In this document: positions 19,053 through 28,345 of the stretch, one piece after another
How the letters are laid out: each line of letters opens with the position of its first letter
Numbering within the stretch: the first letter of the stretch is position 1
Source of the DNA: Stenotrophomonas sp. SAU14A_NAIMI4_5
GTDB lineage: Bacteria; Pseudomonadota; Gammaproteobacteria; Xanthomonadales; Xanthomonadaceae
Direction: 5' to 3'
DNA: 64,000 bases
Assembly: GCF_003086795.1 (NCBI RefSeq)
Contig: NZ_CP026003.1
Location: 455,130-519,129 of the forward strand
Position numbers and translations under genes: made by a program
Notes under the pieces: model-generated
Told to the model about the DNA's origin: nothing
The model's input: only the letters and a program-made list of their open reading frames with translations
Databases searched by the model: none

Positions 19053-19271
19053 TCAGCCACCGATGCCGTGCGGTTTGATCCAGCCCATGTAGATGCACAC
19101 GATCACCAGTACGATCAGTGCGACTGACACGCCGATACGCCGGGTCAGTGCGTTGACCGTGCGCTTGGTCTGGCCGCGGTCGACCAGCAGGTAATACAGG
19201 CCGGCGCCCAGATTCCAGACGATGACGATCAGAAACGCGATTACCAGCAGGGTCTTCAGCGAATCACTCAT
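19053..19271 (-). CDS. DUF2909 twin-transmembrane protein
   Basis: 72 residues, two hydrophobic helices (about 8-28 and 46-66) separated by a basic loop (DRGQTKRTVNALTRRIG). DUF2909 members are regularly found between oxidase subunit III and SURF1 genes in proteobacteria, transcribed against them, as here. The function is unknown. Confidence 0.85.
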   Translation of the reverse strand: MSDSLKTLLVIAFLIVIVWNLGAGLYYLLVDRGQTKRTVNALTRRIGVSVALIVLVIVCIYMGWIKPHGIGG

Positions 19272-19328
19272 GCGCGGCTCGAGGGCAGGGTGGATGCGCC
19301 TATCTGACCGCGTTTGCGCGGACTTGTC

Positions 19329-20045
19329 ATGATGCGCCAGCACACACGCGTGATCGGCTGGCTGATGGCGGTGCTGGCGATGGCCGCGTTCACTGCGCTG
19401 GGGTTCTGGCAGCTGCAGCGCATGCACGCCAAACAGGCACTGCTCGATGCCCAGGGTCCGGCGGTGGCGCAGTCGCTGCCGCTGGTGCAGGCATTGGCGG
19501 CACCGGGGGCGTTGCATGGCGTGGTCGACCATGGCCGCTTCCTGCCCGGGGTGGTGCTGCTGGACAACCAGACCCGGCAGGGCCGTGCCGGGGTGAAGAT
19601 CTATCGCCCCTTCCGCAGTGACGGCGGCAGCGTGCTGCTGGTCGACCTGGGCTGGCGCGCGCTGCCGCCGGATCGCGCGTTGCCGCAGGTGCCCGCGCCG
19701 CCGTCGCCGGTGGCGGTGCGCGGGTTGCTGGCACCGCCGCCAGCGGCCGGCCTGGCGCTGGGGCCGGCGTTCTCCAGCACCGGCGAGCCCGGACGCTGGC
19801 TGGCCAGCCGCCTGCCTGCCGAGGGCCTGGCCCGCGCGCTGGGGCTGGCCGCGCTGCCCGACCGGGTGCTGCGCCTGGACCCGGCGCTGCCGTTCGGCGA
19901 TGCGCGTGACCTGGATCTGCTGCCGAACACGCTGCCGCCGCAGCGCCACCTGGGCTATGCCGTGCAGTGGTTCGGCCTGGCGCTGACCGTGCTGGTGGTC
20001 GCGCTGGTGCTGGAACGGCGCAGGAAGCGCCCCGTTGCCCGGTAG
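19329..20045 (+). CDS. SURF1 family cytochrome oxidase biogenesis protein
   Basis: 238 residues from ATG 19329 (a second ATG follows immediately). It assists insertion of heme a into subunit I. Two transmembrane helices flank a periplasmic domain: the N-terminal helix ends in GFWQLQRMHAKQ and the C-terminal region is YAVQWFGLALTV, both SURF1 hallmarks. The stop codon TAG is the GTAG head of a SMAG, so the repeat defines the end of the gene. Confidence 0.92.
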   Translation: MMRQHTRVIGWLMAVLAMAAFTALGFWQLQRMHAKQALLDAQGPAVAQSLPLVQALAAPGALHGVVDHGRFLPGVVLLDNQTRQGRAGVKIYRPFRSDGGSVLLVDLGWRALPPDRALPQVPAPPSPVAVRGLLAPPPAAGLALGPAFSSTGEPGRWLASRLPAEGLARALGLAALPDRVLRLDPALPFGDARDLDLLPNTLPPQRHLGYAVQWFGLALTVLVVALVLERRRKRPVAR

Positions 20046-20104
20046 TGCCGGCCGCTGGCCGGCAATTCCCCGGTTTCCTCGATGCCGGCCAGCGGCCGGC
20101 ACCA
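20042..20104. repeat. SMAG pair; first head is the surf1 stop codon
   Basis: Plus element GTAGTGCCGGCCGCTGGCC (20042-20064), whose TAG ends surf1. A second inverted element (20083-20104) has a degenerate end (CCAC instead of CTAC). Confidence 0.8.
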
Positions 20105-20141
20105 CCGGCATCCCTTTCCCAACCATGAGAAAATGCCCCGC

Positions 20142-20711
20142 ATGAACACTGCTACCTCCCCGCAGGCGCGCGGTTCCGGCCGCCGGACCCTGGTGCTGCT
20201 GTTTGCCGTGTTCTTCGGGGCGATGGCGCTGGCCGCCGTGCTGCGCTTCACCGGCTGGCAGCCCACCGGGCACCGCAATGCCGGGCAGCTGCTGCAGCCG
20301 CCGGTCGACCTGCGCCAGCAGGCGCCTACCCTGGCCAACGGCCAGGCCTACCCCTGGAACCCCGAAGCGCGGACCTGGCGCTTGCTGGTGGCCCCCGCCG
20401 GCGCCTGCGACGCGCAGTGCGTCACTTTGTCGCAGGGACTGGGCAAGGTGTGGCAGCTGTTCGGCCATAACGCCGATAATGTCGACATCCTGTGGCTGGG
20501 AACGCCACCGGCGTCGATCGCCTCGCTGCCCGCGCTGCGGCCGCTGGCCCCGTCGCCAGCCCTGCGCGCGGCATTGCCGGGCGTCGATGATCCGGCGGGA
20601 CTGCCGGTCTACGTGATCGATCCGAACGGCTTCGTGATCATGCGCCATGCCCCCGGTTCCGATCTGGGTGGCCTGCGCAAGGACATGGCCACGTTGCTGA
20701 AACTGAAGTGA
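20142..20711 (+). CDS. SCO1/SenC-like thioredoxin-fold membrane protein
   Basis: 189 residues from ATG 20142, with GAGAAA in front. One N-terminal transmembrane helix (about 18-38), then a periplasmic domain with ACDAQCVTL, a CxxxC copper or redox motif like that of SCO proteins, and VYVIDPNGFVIMRH, the thioredoxin-fold strand with a nearby His. Placed between surf1 and ctaA, it probably supplies copper or electrons for CuA assembly. The overall sequence is divergent from classical Sco1, so the family name is tentative. Confidence 0.75.
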   Translation: MNTATSPQARGSGRRTLVLLFAVFFGAMALAAVLRFTGWQPTGHRNAGQLLQPPVDLRQQAPTLANGQAYPWNPEARTWRLLVAPAGACDAQCVTLSQGLGKVWQLFGHNADNVDILWLGTPPASIASLPALRPLAPSPALRAALPGVDDPAGLPVYVIDPNGFVIMRHAPGSDLGGLRKDMATLLKLK

Positions 20712-20721
20712 GTCCTGTTTG

Positions 20722-21885
20722 ATGAGCCTTTCCGCGCGTCCGGCGCTGCATCGCAACTTCCACCGCCTGGCGTGGTTCGCCATGATCATGACCGCCAGTA
20801 CGATCATGTTCGGCGCCTTCGTCCGCCTGTCCGATGCCGGCCTGAGCTGCCCGGACTGGCCGACCTGCTATGGCCAGGCCACCTGGCCGCAGCACGTGGA
20901 AGAGACCATCGGCCACCCGGCCGCCGAGATCCGCCCGCTGGAAACCCACAAGGCCTGGCGCGAGCAGGTGCACCGCTTCCTGGCCGGCGCGCTGGGCATC
21001 GAGATCCTCACCTTGGCCCTGCTGGCCACCCGCAAGCGCCGCTTCGGAAGCACGGCGGTGGTGACCGCCTGCGTACTGGTGGCCGCCGGCATACCGCTGT
21101 ACATGATGGGCTGGCATGGCACGGCCAGCATCCTGGCCCTGATCGGCGAGGCGATCCTGCTGATCGCCGCGCTGCGCTGGAGCAACATCGACCTGGCGCG
21201 CGCTGCGCTGCTCACGCTGGCGGTGGTGATCTTCCAGGCCCTGCTGGGCATGTGGACGGTGACCCTGCTGCTGAAACCCATCGTGGTGATGGGCCACCTG
21301 CTGGGCGGCATGCTGATGTTCGCGCTGCTGGTGTGGATGGCCTGGCGGGCGACCCACCTGCCGATCACCCTGGCCGAAGCGCCCAAGCTGAAGTGGCTGC
21401 TGCGCATCGGCGTGGCGGTGCTGGTCACCCAGATCGCCCTCGGCGGCTGGGTCAGCGCCAACTACGCGGCGCTGGCCTGCGGCGGCGGCAGTGCCTCGCT
21501 GGACAACTTCCCGCGCTGCGCCAACCAGTGGTGGCCGCAGCACAACTTCGCCGAGGGCTTCACCCTGTGGCGCGGCATCGGCGTGGATTACGAAGGGGGC
21601 GTGCTGGACGGCGCCTCGCGCATCGCGATCCAGATGGCGCACCGCCTGTTCGCGATCGTCGTTGCTGCCTACCTGCTGTGGCTGGGCCTGCGCCTGTTCC
21701 GCGTGCCCAGCATGCGTGGCTGGGCCAGCGCGCTGGTGGCGCTGCTGGTGCTGCAGGTCACCCTGGGCATCCTCAACGTGAAGCTGGCCCTCCCGCTGGA
21801 AGTGGCCGTGGCCCACAACGGCGTGGCCGTTGCCTTGTTGTTCGTACTGGTCAGCCTGCTGGCCCGCCTGCGTGCCCCGGACTGA
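20722..21885 (+). CDS. ctaA: Heme A synthase
   Basis: 387 residues, eight membrane helices. It oxidises the methyl group of heme O to give heme A. Motifs: [21 protein letters not shown] in TM1-loop 1, then [11 protein letters not shown] (first heme His), MGHLLGGM and QMAHRLFA, and [10 protein letters not shown] in the last helix. This is the CtaA class with the CxxxxxxC pair in the first loop. The start is 10 bases after the SCO-like gene. Confidence 0.95.
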   Translation: MSLSARPALHRNFHRLAWFAMIMTASTIMFGAFVRLSDAGLSCPDWPTCYGQATWPQHVEETIGHPAAEIRPLETHKAWREQVHRFLAGALGIEILTLALLATRKRRFGSTAVVTACVLVAAGIPLYMMGWHGTASILALIGEAILLIAALRWSNIDLARAALLTLAVVIFQALLGMWTVTLLLKPIVVMGHLLGGMLMFALLVWMAWRATHLPITLAEAPKLKWLLRIGVAVLVTQIALGGWVSANYAALACGGGSASLDNFPRCANQWWPQHNFAEGFTLWRGIGVDYEGGVLDGASRIAIQMAHRLFAIVVAAYLLWLGLRLFRVPSMRGWASALVALLVLQVTLGILNVKLALPLEVAVAHNGVAVALLFVLVSLLARLRAPD

Positions 21886-21889
21886 TTCC

Positions 21890-22783
21890 ATGTTTTCCAG
21901 ATATCGCCAGTACTGGGACCTGACCAAACCCAAGGTCGTGGCCCTGATCGTTTTCACCGCCTTGGTCGGCATGGTCCTGGCCATTCCGGGCGTGCCCAGC
22001 TGGGAACAGGTGCGCGCCGGTGCGCTCGGCTTCCTCGGCATCTGGCTGGCCGCCTCGGCCGCCGCGGCCATCAACCAGCTGCTGGATGCGCACATCGATG
22101 CACAGATGGCGCGTACCTCGTGGCGTCCGCTGGTGGTGGGCAAGGTCAAACCGTGGCAGGTGCTGGTGTTTGCCGGCGTGCTGATCGTGCTGTCGATGGC
22201 GATCCTGCTGCTGTGGGTGAACTGGATCACCGCGGTGCTGACCTTCGCCTCGCTGATCGGTTACGCGGTGATCTACACCGTGTACCTGAAGCGCGCGACC
22301 TCGCAGAACATCGTCATCGGCGGCCTGGCCGGCGCGATGCCGCCGATGCTGGGCTGGGCGGCGATCACCGGCATGCAGGGTTCGTCGGACTGGGCGTACT
22401 CGTCGCTGCTGGTGCTGATCATCTTCATCTGGACCCCGCCGCACTTCTGGGCGCTGGCGATCTTCCGCCGCGAGGACTACGCCAAGGCGAAGATCCCGAT
22501 GCTGCCGGTTACCCATGGCGTGGTGCACACGCGCAAGCAGATCATGGTGTATTCGGTGGTGCTGGCGCTGGTGTGCGTGGTGCCGTACCTGGTGGGCATG
22601 AGCGGCCCGTTCTACCTGGGCGGCGCGATCGTGCTCAATGCCGTGTTCCTCTGGTACGCCTGGCGCATGCTGAACCCGCCGGACGAGCTGTTCTCGATGA
22701 AGATGTTCCACTACTCCATCGTGTACCTGATGGCGCTGTTCGCGTTCCTGCTGGTGGACCACTGGATCCTGCCCTGGATGTGA
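21890..22783 (+). CDS. ctaB: Protoheme IX farnesyltransferase (heme O synthase)
   Basis: 297 residues, a UbiA-type prenyltransferase that makes heme O from protoheme and farnesyl diphosphate. It has nine hydrophobic segments. The first aspartate-rich motif is [12 protein letters not shown] and the second is [14 protein letters not shown] followed by the [13 protein letters not shown] segment typical of CyoE/CtaB. It starts four bases after ctaA and is the last gene of the cluster. Confidence 0.95.
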   Translation: MFSRYRQYWDLTKPKVVALIVFTALVGMVLAIPGVPSWEQVRAGALGFLGIWLAASAAAAINQLLDAHIDAQMARTSWRPLVVGKVKPWQVLVFAGVLIVLSMAILLLWVNWITAVLTFASLIGYAVIYTVYLKRATSQNIVIGGLAGAMPPMLGWAAITGMQGSSDWAYSSLLVLIIFIWTPPHFWALAIFRREDYAKAKIPMLPVTHGVVHTRKQIMVYSVVLALVCVVPYLVGMSGPFYLGGAIVLNAVFLWYAWRMLNPPDELFSMKMFHYSIVYLMALFAFLLVDHWILPWM

Positions 22784-22787
22784 CCTC

Positions 22788-23010
22788 GGGGTCGGATCCC
22801 CGAAGGGGCTCTGACCCGCTCTGATCGCGCGGACATCCACGCATGGCGTGGATCTACTCGGGCATGGCCCATGCTCGACTTGGGGTCGGATCCCCGCAGG
22901 GGCTCTGATCCCGACTGATCGCGCGGATATCCACGCATGGCGTGGATCTACTGTAGAGCCGAGCCCATGCTCGGCTGATCGCCGGAGCATTCACGCATGA
23001 CGTGAATCAC
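22788..23010. repeat. Mixed repeat cluster after ctaB
   Basis: This 289-base interval is nearly all repeats. Two hairpins of the GGGGTCGGATCCCC / GGGGCTCTGACCC type lie at 22788-22817 and 22882-22912. Minus SMAGs lie at 22834-22857 and 22929-22951, a plus SMAG of the GTAGAGCCGAGCCC type at 22953-22976, and a decayed ATTCACGCATGACGTGAAT palindrome at 22989-23010. No T-tract terminator is present. Confidence 0.8.
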
Positions 23011-23072
23011 CTTGAACGCCGGTTGCGGCGACGCCATTGCTGTTCCTGACCCCAGAAAAGGAAGCAGCAGGG

Positions 23073-23882
23073 ATGCATTCGATCTTCCGTTGGACCACCG
23101 CGCTGATGCTGGCGCTGGGCATGGCCGTGAGCGCGCATGCCGACGACACTGCCGCGCAGATCCGCCAGCACACCGCCGACCACCGCATGCTGGTGCTGGG
23201 CGAATTCCACGGTACACGCGAGACGCCGCTGCTGGTACGGCAGCTGGTGGACGACTACAGCCGTGACGGCAAGCCGGTACTGCTGGCGCTGGAACTACCG
23301 CGTGCCGAAAACCCCACGCTGCGCGACTACCTGGCTTCCGATGGCGGGGCCGCGGCACGCCAGCGCCTGCACGGCCGCGCGTTTTGGACAGTGCATGACG
23401 ACCAGCATGACGGCCGTCGCAGCCGCGACATGCTGGCGATGATCGAAGACCTGCGCGCGCTGAAGGCGCAGGGTCGCGTCATCGACGTGGTCGGCTATGA
23501 CGTCGACAACAGCGATGGCGGCAATCAGGCACGCGACGACCGCATGGCGGCCGAGCTGCGGCGGCTGTACCGGCGCGTGCCGGATGGCGCACGCATGCTG
23601 GTGCTGACCGGCAACGTGCACGCCATGCTGCAGCGGCCGGCAGGTGCACCGCCGGAAATGCAGACGCGACCGATGGCATCACTCCTGCGCGATCTGGATA
23701 TCTACAGTGTTCGATTGGGCGCGTTGCGTGGCCAGGCGTGGGCATGCGCGGACACTTGCGTGGCGCGGTCACTTCCAGAGCAGGGGGCCACGGGGCCGCG
23801 GGTCGATGCCCATGCAGGACGCCAATACGACCTGTGGGTCTGGATGCCGGAACTGAGCGTCGGCACGCTGGTGGACCCGTGA
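23073..23882 (+). CDS. ChaN-like secreted protein (EreA/ChaN fold)
   Basis: 269 residues with a signal peptide (cleavage near AHADD). The start MLVLGEFHGTRETP carries the E-x-H motif of the ChaN/TIKI/erythromycin-esterase superfamily, followed by LLALELPRAENP and a later VLTGNVHAM, the second conserved His. Related proteins bind heme iron (ChaN) or act as metal-dependent hydrolases (TIKI). The substrate here is unknown. It lies alone between two SMAG clusters. Confidence 0.7.
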   Translation: MHSIFRWTTALMLALGMAVSAHADDTAAQIRQHTADHRMLVLGEFHGTRETPLLVRQLVDDYSRDGKPVLLALELPRAENPTLRDYLASDGGAAARQRLHGRAFWTVHDDQHDGRRSRDMLAMIEDLRALKAQGRVIDVVGYDVDNSDGGNQARDDRMAAELRRLYRRVPDGARMLVLTGNVHAMLQRPAGAPPEMQTRPMASLLRDLDIYSVRLGALRGQAWACADTCVARSLPEQGATGPRVDAHAGRQYDLWVWMPELSVGTLVDP

Positions 23883-23894
23883 CGCCAGGCAACC

Positions 23895-23967
23895 CATCCA
23901 CGCATGGCGTGGATCTACTGAGGGCTACGCCATCCGCGGTTTGGTAGATCCACGCCATGCGTGGATG
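23895..23967. repeat. SMAG inverted pair
   Basis: Minus element (23895-23918) and plus element (23944-23967), both of the ATCCACGC type, facing outward. The rest of the 304-base interval up to 24186 shows no gene or clear promoter. Confidence 0.85.
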
Positions 23968-24186
23968 GTTTCCACGAACCTCCGTGCATTCAATGTCGGA
24001 TTCTGATCGCCAGGGCGGGCACTGCATCCATTGACCAAGCTGCTGGGTTGTAGGGATTTGCCGCGCCGCGCGGTTCCTGCGAGCGGTGGGTCACAGATGC
24101 TGGCTGATCCACTGGGTCGGTCGATCCAGGGCAGATACACAGGTGTTGCGGGATGACCCGCAATTCTGTGGAGCAACGCGGTCGTG

Positions 24187-24906
24187 ATGAATTTCCTTCT
24201 GCTGTGCGCTGCCCTCGTGGCGATTGCAGTGAATGCACCTGCATCGGATGAAGAGGCTGACGCGGTCGGGCGGTGGCTGCAGCAACGCGCCATGCATGCG
24301 GCGGCGCAGGCGAACCCATCGCCTGTGGGGAGCTACCGCATCGTGCGATTGGCAGACCTGGATGCCCCCGAAGCAGTGAAGCAGCAGCTTCGTGCTGATA
24401 TCGAGCGATCCAACGGTGTCGTGCGGGTTGCAGAAGGGGGCATCCCAACGCAGGCCGAAATGCTGGCTGCCTTGCCCCGCACCCACCGTTCGGCATCGGA
24501 ACTACGCCACCGCCTGCCGCAGCCACCCAGCAGGCTGGAAGGCAGTCTGCTGGGACCGGCCGAGCTGATCGGCATGGAGCACAGTGGCAGGCTGGATGGA
24601 GGAACGTCTTCGGGCTTGAGCCGCTTCTACCGGCTGGAGGGTGTCGGCATCGTGGAATTCAGCGAGAGCAATTTCATCGCTGCAGGCACGCAGATCGAGG
24701 TGATTGCGGAGGCGCAGAACACCAGGGTGAACGGCACGCCTGCGCATATCGGGAAGACCGTGGACAGCGTCGGCCGCACCCGCGTCGAGCTTGCCTGGAT
24801 GGGCGGTAGCAAGACTTACAGTCTGATTGCCACCGGCGAGTCGGGGAGTGACGTGGAGCGCAATGCCCGAGTGCTGCACGACATCGCAGCGGCCATCGTG
24901 GATTAG
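24187..24906 (+). CDS. Hypothetical secreted protein
   Basis: 239 residues, with a hydrophobic leader (FLLLCAALVAIAVNAPA) that looks like a signal peptide. No family recognised. The GC content looks a little lower than in neighbouring genes and the codon usage is less biased, hinting at later acquisition; this was judged by eye only. It is flanked by repeat clusters on both sides, so it stands as an isolated unit. A GTG one codon upstream is an alternative start. Confidence 0.65.
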   Translation: MNFLLLCAALVAIAVNAPASDEEADAVGRWLQQRAMHAAAQANPSPVGSYRIVRLADLDAPEAVKQQLRADIERSNGVVRVAEGGIPTQAEMLAALPRTHRSASELRHRLPQPPSRLEGSLLGPAELIGMEHSGRLDGGTSSGLSRFYRLEGVGIVEFSESNFIAAGTQIEVIAEAQNTRVNGTPAHIGKTVDSVGRTRVELAWMGGSKTYSLIATGESGSDVERNARVLHDIAAAIVD

Positions 24907-24921
24907 CGGCGGCGCGAGCGT

Positions 24922-25011
24922 CATCCACGCATGGCGTGGATCTACGCGGGGTCAGATCCCCGAAGGGGCTCTGACCCCGTCCGCGTTACGCCGGGCATGG
25001 CCCGGCGCTAC
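24922..25011. repeat. SMAG - GGGGTC hairpin - SMAG cluster
   Basis: Minus SMAG (24922-24945), a GGGGTCAGATCCCC / GGGGCTCTGACCCC hairpin (24948-24978) and a minus SMAG of the GCGCCGGGCC type (24989-25011) lie between two convergent genes. Confidence 0.85.
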
Positions 25012-25016
25012 CGGAC

Positions 25017-25988
25017 TCAGGGCGCGCGTTTCGCATACCGCTGCGCGATCACGCCGCAGACGATCAGCTGGATCTGGTGGTAGATCATCACCGGCAGCAC
25101 GATGGCACCGAGGCTGCCACCGGCGAACAACACCTTGGCGATCGGCACGCCGGTGGCCAGGCTCTTCTTCGAGCCGCAGAACACGATGGCGATCTCGTCT
25201 TCGCGGTTGAAGTGCAGGCGGCGGGCCAGGAAGGTGATGAGCGGCATCGCGATGCCGAGCAGCACGGCAGCCACGACGGCCACGGCGAACAGGGACAGCA
25301 GCGGCGTCTTGCTCCACAACCCTTCGGTCACCGCTTCGCCGAACGCCGAGTACACCACCAGCAGGATGGTGGCCTGGTCGGTGTAGCGCAGCAGCGCACG
25401 CTGCTTTTCCACCCAACGGGCAATCCACGGCCGCAGCAGGTGGCCGGCCACGAACGGCACCAGCAGCTGCAGCATGATGCCGCCGATGGCATGCAGCGGA
25501 TCGTGCACGCCGCCGGAGGTACCGGCCAGCGCGGTCAGCAGCAGGGGCGTGAGGAACACGCCGAGGATGCTCGACAGCGACGCGCTGCACACCGCCGCCG
25601 GCACGTTGCCGCGCGCCATCGACGTGAACGCGATGGACGACTGCACGGTCGAGGGCAGGGTGCACAGGAACAGCACGCCCAGATACAGCTCCGGCGTCAG
25701 CAGCCAGCCCGACAGCGGCTTGAACAGCAGGCCCAGCAGCGGGAACAGGATGAAGGTGCAGGCGAGGATGGTCAGGTGCAGCCGCCAGTGCAGCATGCCG
25801 CCGATGATCGATTCGCGCGGCAGGCGCGCGCCATGCAGGAAGAACAGCGCGGCGATGGCCACGGTGGTGACGTCGTCCAGCACGATGGCGGCGGCGCCCT
25901 TCATCGGCAGCAGCGAGGCCAGGCCGACGGTGCACAGCAGGGCGATTGTGAAGTTGTCCGGTCGCAGGCGCGACCACCAGCGGGTCAT
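25017..25988 (-). CDS. Bile acid:sodium symporter-like (BASS) transporter
   Basis: 323 residues, about ten membrane helices. The sequence resembles the YocS/PF13593 branch of the BASS family: LDDVTTVAIAALFFLHGARLP near the N-terminus, TLPSTVQSSIAFTSMARGN in the middle crossover and FCGSKKSLATGVPIAK near the end. The family carries organic anions with sodium; the substrate cannot be inferred. It ends 27 bases downstream of no partner, and the phosphatase gene behind it starts a new unit. Confidence 0.88.
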   Translation of the reverse strand: MTRWWSRLRPDNFTIALLCTVGLASLLPMKGAAAIVLDDVTTVAIAALFFLHGARLPRESIIGGMLHWRLHLTILACTFILFPLLGLLFKPLSGWLLTPELYLGVLFLCTLPSTVQSSIAFTSMARGNVPAAVCSASLSSILGVFLTPLLLTALAGTSGGVHDPLHAIGGIMLQLLVPFVAGHLLRPWIARWVEKQRALLRYTDQATILLVVYSAFGEAVTEGLWSKTPLLSLFAVAVVAAVLLGIAMPLITFLARRLHFNREDEIAIVFCGSKKSLATGVPIAKVLFAGGSLGAIVLPVMIYHQIQLIVCGVIAQRYAKRAP

Positions 25989-26015
25989 GGTGGGCAGGCT
26001 CCTCGTTACAGGGGG

Positions 26016-26516
26016 TCAGGGATGGGAGGCGGGTGCGGCCAGGCGTTGCCGGGTGGCCGCTTCCAGTGAGGTCAGGCCAGCACGCTGGCCCAGTTGCAGG
26101 GCCTGCTCGGGGCTGGCGTGTTCGTAGCGGGCATTGACCAGGCCGAGCACGGCGCCGGCGCGGTTGCCCGAGGCGCAGTGCAGCAGCACCGGGCCCTGGC
26201 TCTGTTGCAGGGCCTGGTGCACGGCGCGTACGTTGGCCGCATCCAGGCCCTCGGCGCCGGCCACCGGGATGCGCACGTAGCGCAGGCCCAGTGCCTCGGC
26301 CTGTGCGGTCTCGTCGAAACCACGGTCCTCGCCGGGCTGGCGCAGGTCGATGACGGTGCGCACGCCCTGCGCGGCCAGCGCCTGCAGCTGCGTGGCACTG
26401 GGCTGGCCGCCGGTATACAGGCCGGGGCGGACTTCGTTGAGCGGCGTGTCCCCGGCCCAGGCGGGCAGGGTCGTGCAGAGTGACAGCAACAGCAGGCAGG
26501 TCAGGCGCAGCAGCAT
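26016..26516 (-). CDS. Secreted dual-specificity phosphatase-like protein
   Basis: 166 residues with a signal peptide (LPAWAGD). The P-loop HCASGNRAGA fits the HCxxGxxR signature of cysteine phosphatases, and the upstream VRTVIDLRQPGED is the general-acid region seen in beta-lactamase-hydrolase-like/DUF442 phosphatases. It would act in the periplasm on an unknown phospho-substrate. It starts 25 bases before the end of dnaG in the same direction, so it may share the dnaG transcript. Confidence 0.85.
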   Translation of the reverse strand: MLLRLTCLLLLSLCTTLPAWAGDTPLNEVRPGLYTGGQPSATQLQALAAQGVRTVIDLRQPGEDRGFDETAQAEALGLRYVRIPVAGAEGLDAANVRAVHQALQQSQGPVLLHCASGNRAGAVLGLVNARYEHASPEQALQLGQRAGLTSLEAATRQRLAAPASHP

Positions 26517-26541
26517 GCTCTCTCCGTGTGTAGGGCTGCCG

Positions 26542-28284
26542 CTACAGGCGCAGGGTGGCGCGGGCCTTCAGCAGTTCGCGCAGTTCGTACTTGTCAGTAT
26601 CGTCCAGGCCCTGCTGGCGCTGCTTTGCCAACAGCTCGTCCAGACGTTGCACCAGCAGTTGTTTCTCCAGCTGGGCCACCGCGTCGTGCAGTTCCTGGGT
26701 CCACATCGCTTCGTCGCCGGGCATGGTCTGCGCGGCCAGTGTGTGCAGCGAGGCCTGCTCTTCGCGGCCGTCGAAATGTTCCAGCAGGGCGCCGGTGCTG
26801 ATGTCCGGGCGCTGTTCGACCAGCCCCAGCAGTTCCAGCAGCAGTTCCACGCCGGGCAGGCGCAGGCCCTGGAAGTGGTGCTTGCCACCCAGGCTCATCG
26901 CCAGCGAGGGCTGCTGCAGCAGCACGGCGATGGCGCCGCGTACCAGGCTGCGTTTGGCGATGGGCTGGATCTGCCGCCCCGGCGCGCGCTGCGGCATCGG
27001 TGCGCGCGCGGCTGCAGCGGTGCCACCACCGAGGCCGGTCAGCTGCGCCAGCTGCTGCTTCATCAGGTCGCCGAAGGCACCATCGGGAATCTGCGCCAGC
27101 ATCGGCTTGGCCCGCTCGGCCAGGCGCGCCTTGCCGTCCAGCGTGCCCAAGTTGATCTCGCGGGTCAGTTCATCGAAGAAGAACTGCGACAGCGGCGTGG
27201 CCTGCTTCAGGCGGTCGTTGAAGACCTCGGCGCCTTCCTTGCGCACGATGGTGTCCGGGTCCTCGCCATCGGGCAGAAACAGGAAGAAGGCCTGGCGGCC
27301 GTCCTTCATGCGCGGCAGTACCGATTCCAGCGCCTTCCAGCCGGCACGGCGGCCGGCGGCGTCGCCGTCGAAGCAGAAGAACACGTCCGGCGCGTTGCGG
27401 AACAGCAGCTCGGCGTGGTCCGGCGTGGTGGCCGTGCCCAGCGTGGCCACCGCCTGGGTGACCCCGAACTGGAACAGCGAGACCACGTCCATGTAGCCCT
27501 CGACCACGATCAGCCGCTCGATCTTCTGGTTGGCCTGGCGCACCTGCCACAGGCCGTACAGTTCGCGGCCCTTGTGGAACAGCGCGGTTTCCGGAGAGTT
27601 GAGGTACTTGGGGCCGTCGTCCTTCTCGAACACGCGACCACCGAAGGCGATGACGCGGCCACGGCGGTCGAAGATCGGGAACATCACCCGGTCGCGGAAC
27701 TTGTCGTAGACGTGGCCGCGGTCGTTCTTGGAGAACAGGCCGGCGCGGTCGAGCAGCTTCATCCGCCGCTCGTCCTTGCCCAGCGCATCGCGCAGGCCGC
27801 TGTAGCCATCCGGTGCATAACCGATCTGGAAGCGCGCGCGGTTTTCCTCGTCCACGCCGCGGCCGTCCAGATAGGTACGCGCCTTCTCGCTGCCTTCCAG
27901 GTTCTTCTGGAAGAACTTCGTCGCTGCATCCAGCGCCGAATACAGCTCGCGGCTGTCGTCCTGCTGCTGGGCGTTGCGCGGGTTCTCGCTGCGCGGCACT
28001 TCCATGCCGGCGCGCTTGGCCAGTTCATCCACCGCATCGAGGAATTCGAGGCGGTCGTAGTTCATCAGGAAGCTGATGGCGGTGCCGTGCGCGCCGCAGC
28101 CGAAGCAGTGATAGAACTGCTTGGTGGGCGAGACCGTGAACGAGGCCGAGCGCTCGTCATGGAACGGGCAGCGCGCCGCGTATTCCTTGCCCTGGCGCTT
28201 CAACGGCACGCGGCTGCCCACCACCTCGACGATGTCGGAGCGGGCCAGCAGGTCGTCGATGAATGCGTCGGGGATACGGGCCAT
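26542..28284 (-). CDS. dnaG: DNA primase
   Basis: 580 residues. It makes the RNA primers for replication. The N-terminal CHC2 zinc finger is CPFHDE...CFGCG (about residues 40-65). The RNA polymerase core includes the TOPRIM motifs VVEGYMDV and FCFDGDAAGRRA. The C-terminal ~150 residues are the helicase-binding domain, joined by an Ala/Arg linker. The start at MARIPDAF was preferred; its ribosome-binding site is weak. It lies in the rpsU-yqeY-dnaG macromolecular-synthesis order, here with a BrkB-like gene inserted. Confidence 0.97.
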   Translation of the reverse strand: MARIPDAFIDDLLARSDIVEVVGSRVPLKRQGKEYAARCPFHDERSASFTVSPTKQFYHCFGCGAHGTAISFLMNYDRLEFLDAVDELAKRAGMEVPRSENPRNAQQQDDSRELYSALDAATKFFQKNLEGSEKARTYLDGRGVDEENRARFQIGYAPDGYSGLRDALGKDERRMKLLDRAGLFSKNDRGHVYDKFRDRVMFPIFDRRGRVIAFGGRVFEKDDGPKYLNSPETALFHKGRELYGLWQVRQANQKIERLIVVEGYMDVVSLFQFGVTQAVATLGTATTPDHAELLFRNAPDVFFCFDGDAAGRRAGWKALESVLPRMKDGRQAFFLFLPDGEDPDTIVRKEGAEVFNDRLKQATPLSQFFFDELTREINLGTLDGKARLAERAKPMLAQIPDGAFGDLMKQQLAQLTGLGGGTAAAARAPMPQRAPGRQIQPIAKRSLVRGAIAVLLQQPSLAMSLGGKHHFQGLRLPGVELLLELLGLVEQRPDISTGALLEHFDGREEQASLHTLAAQTMPGDEAMWTQELHDAVAQLEKQLLVQRLDELLAKQRQQGLDDTDKYELRELLKARATLRL

Positions 28285-28345
28285 GGGCAACAGGGCAGGG
28301 GCGCGGCCGGTGGCCACGCGAGGCGGAACGATCAATCCGCCTAGT

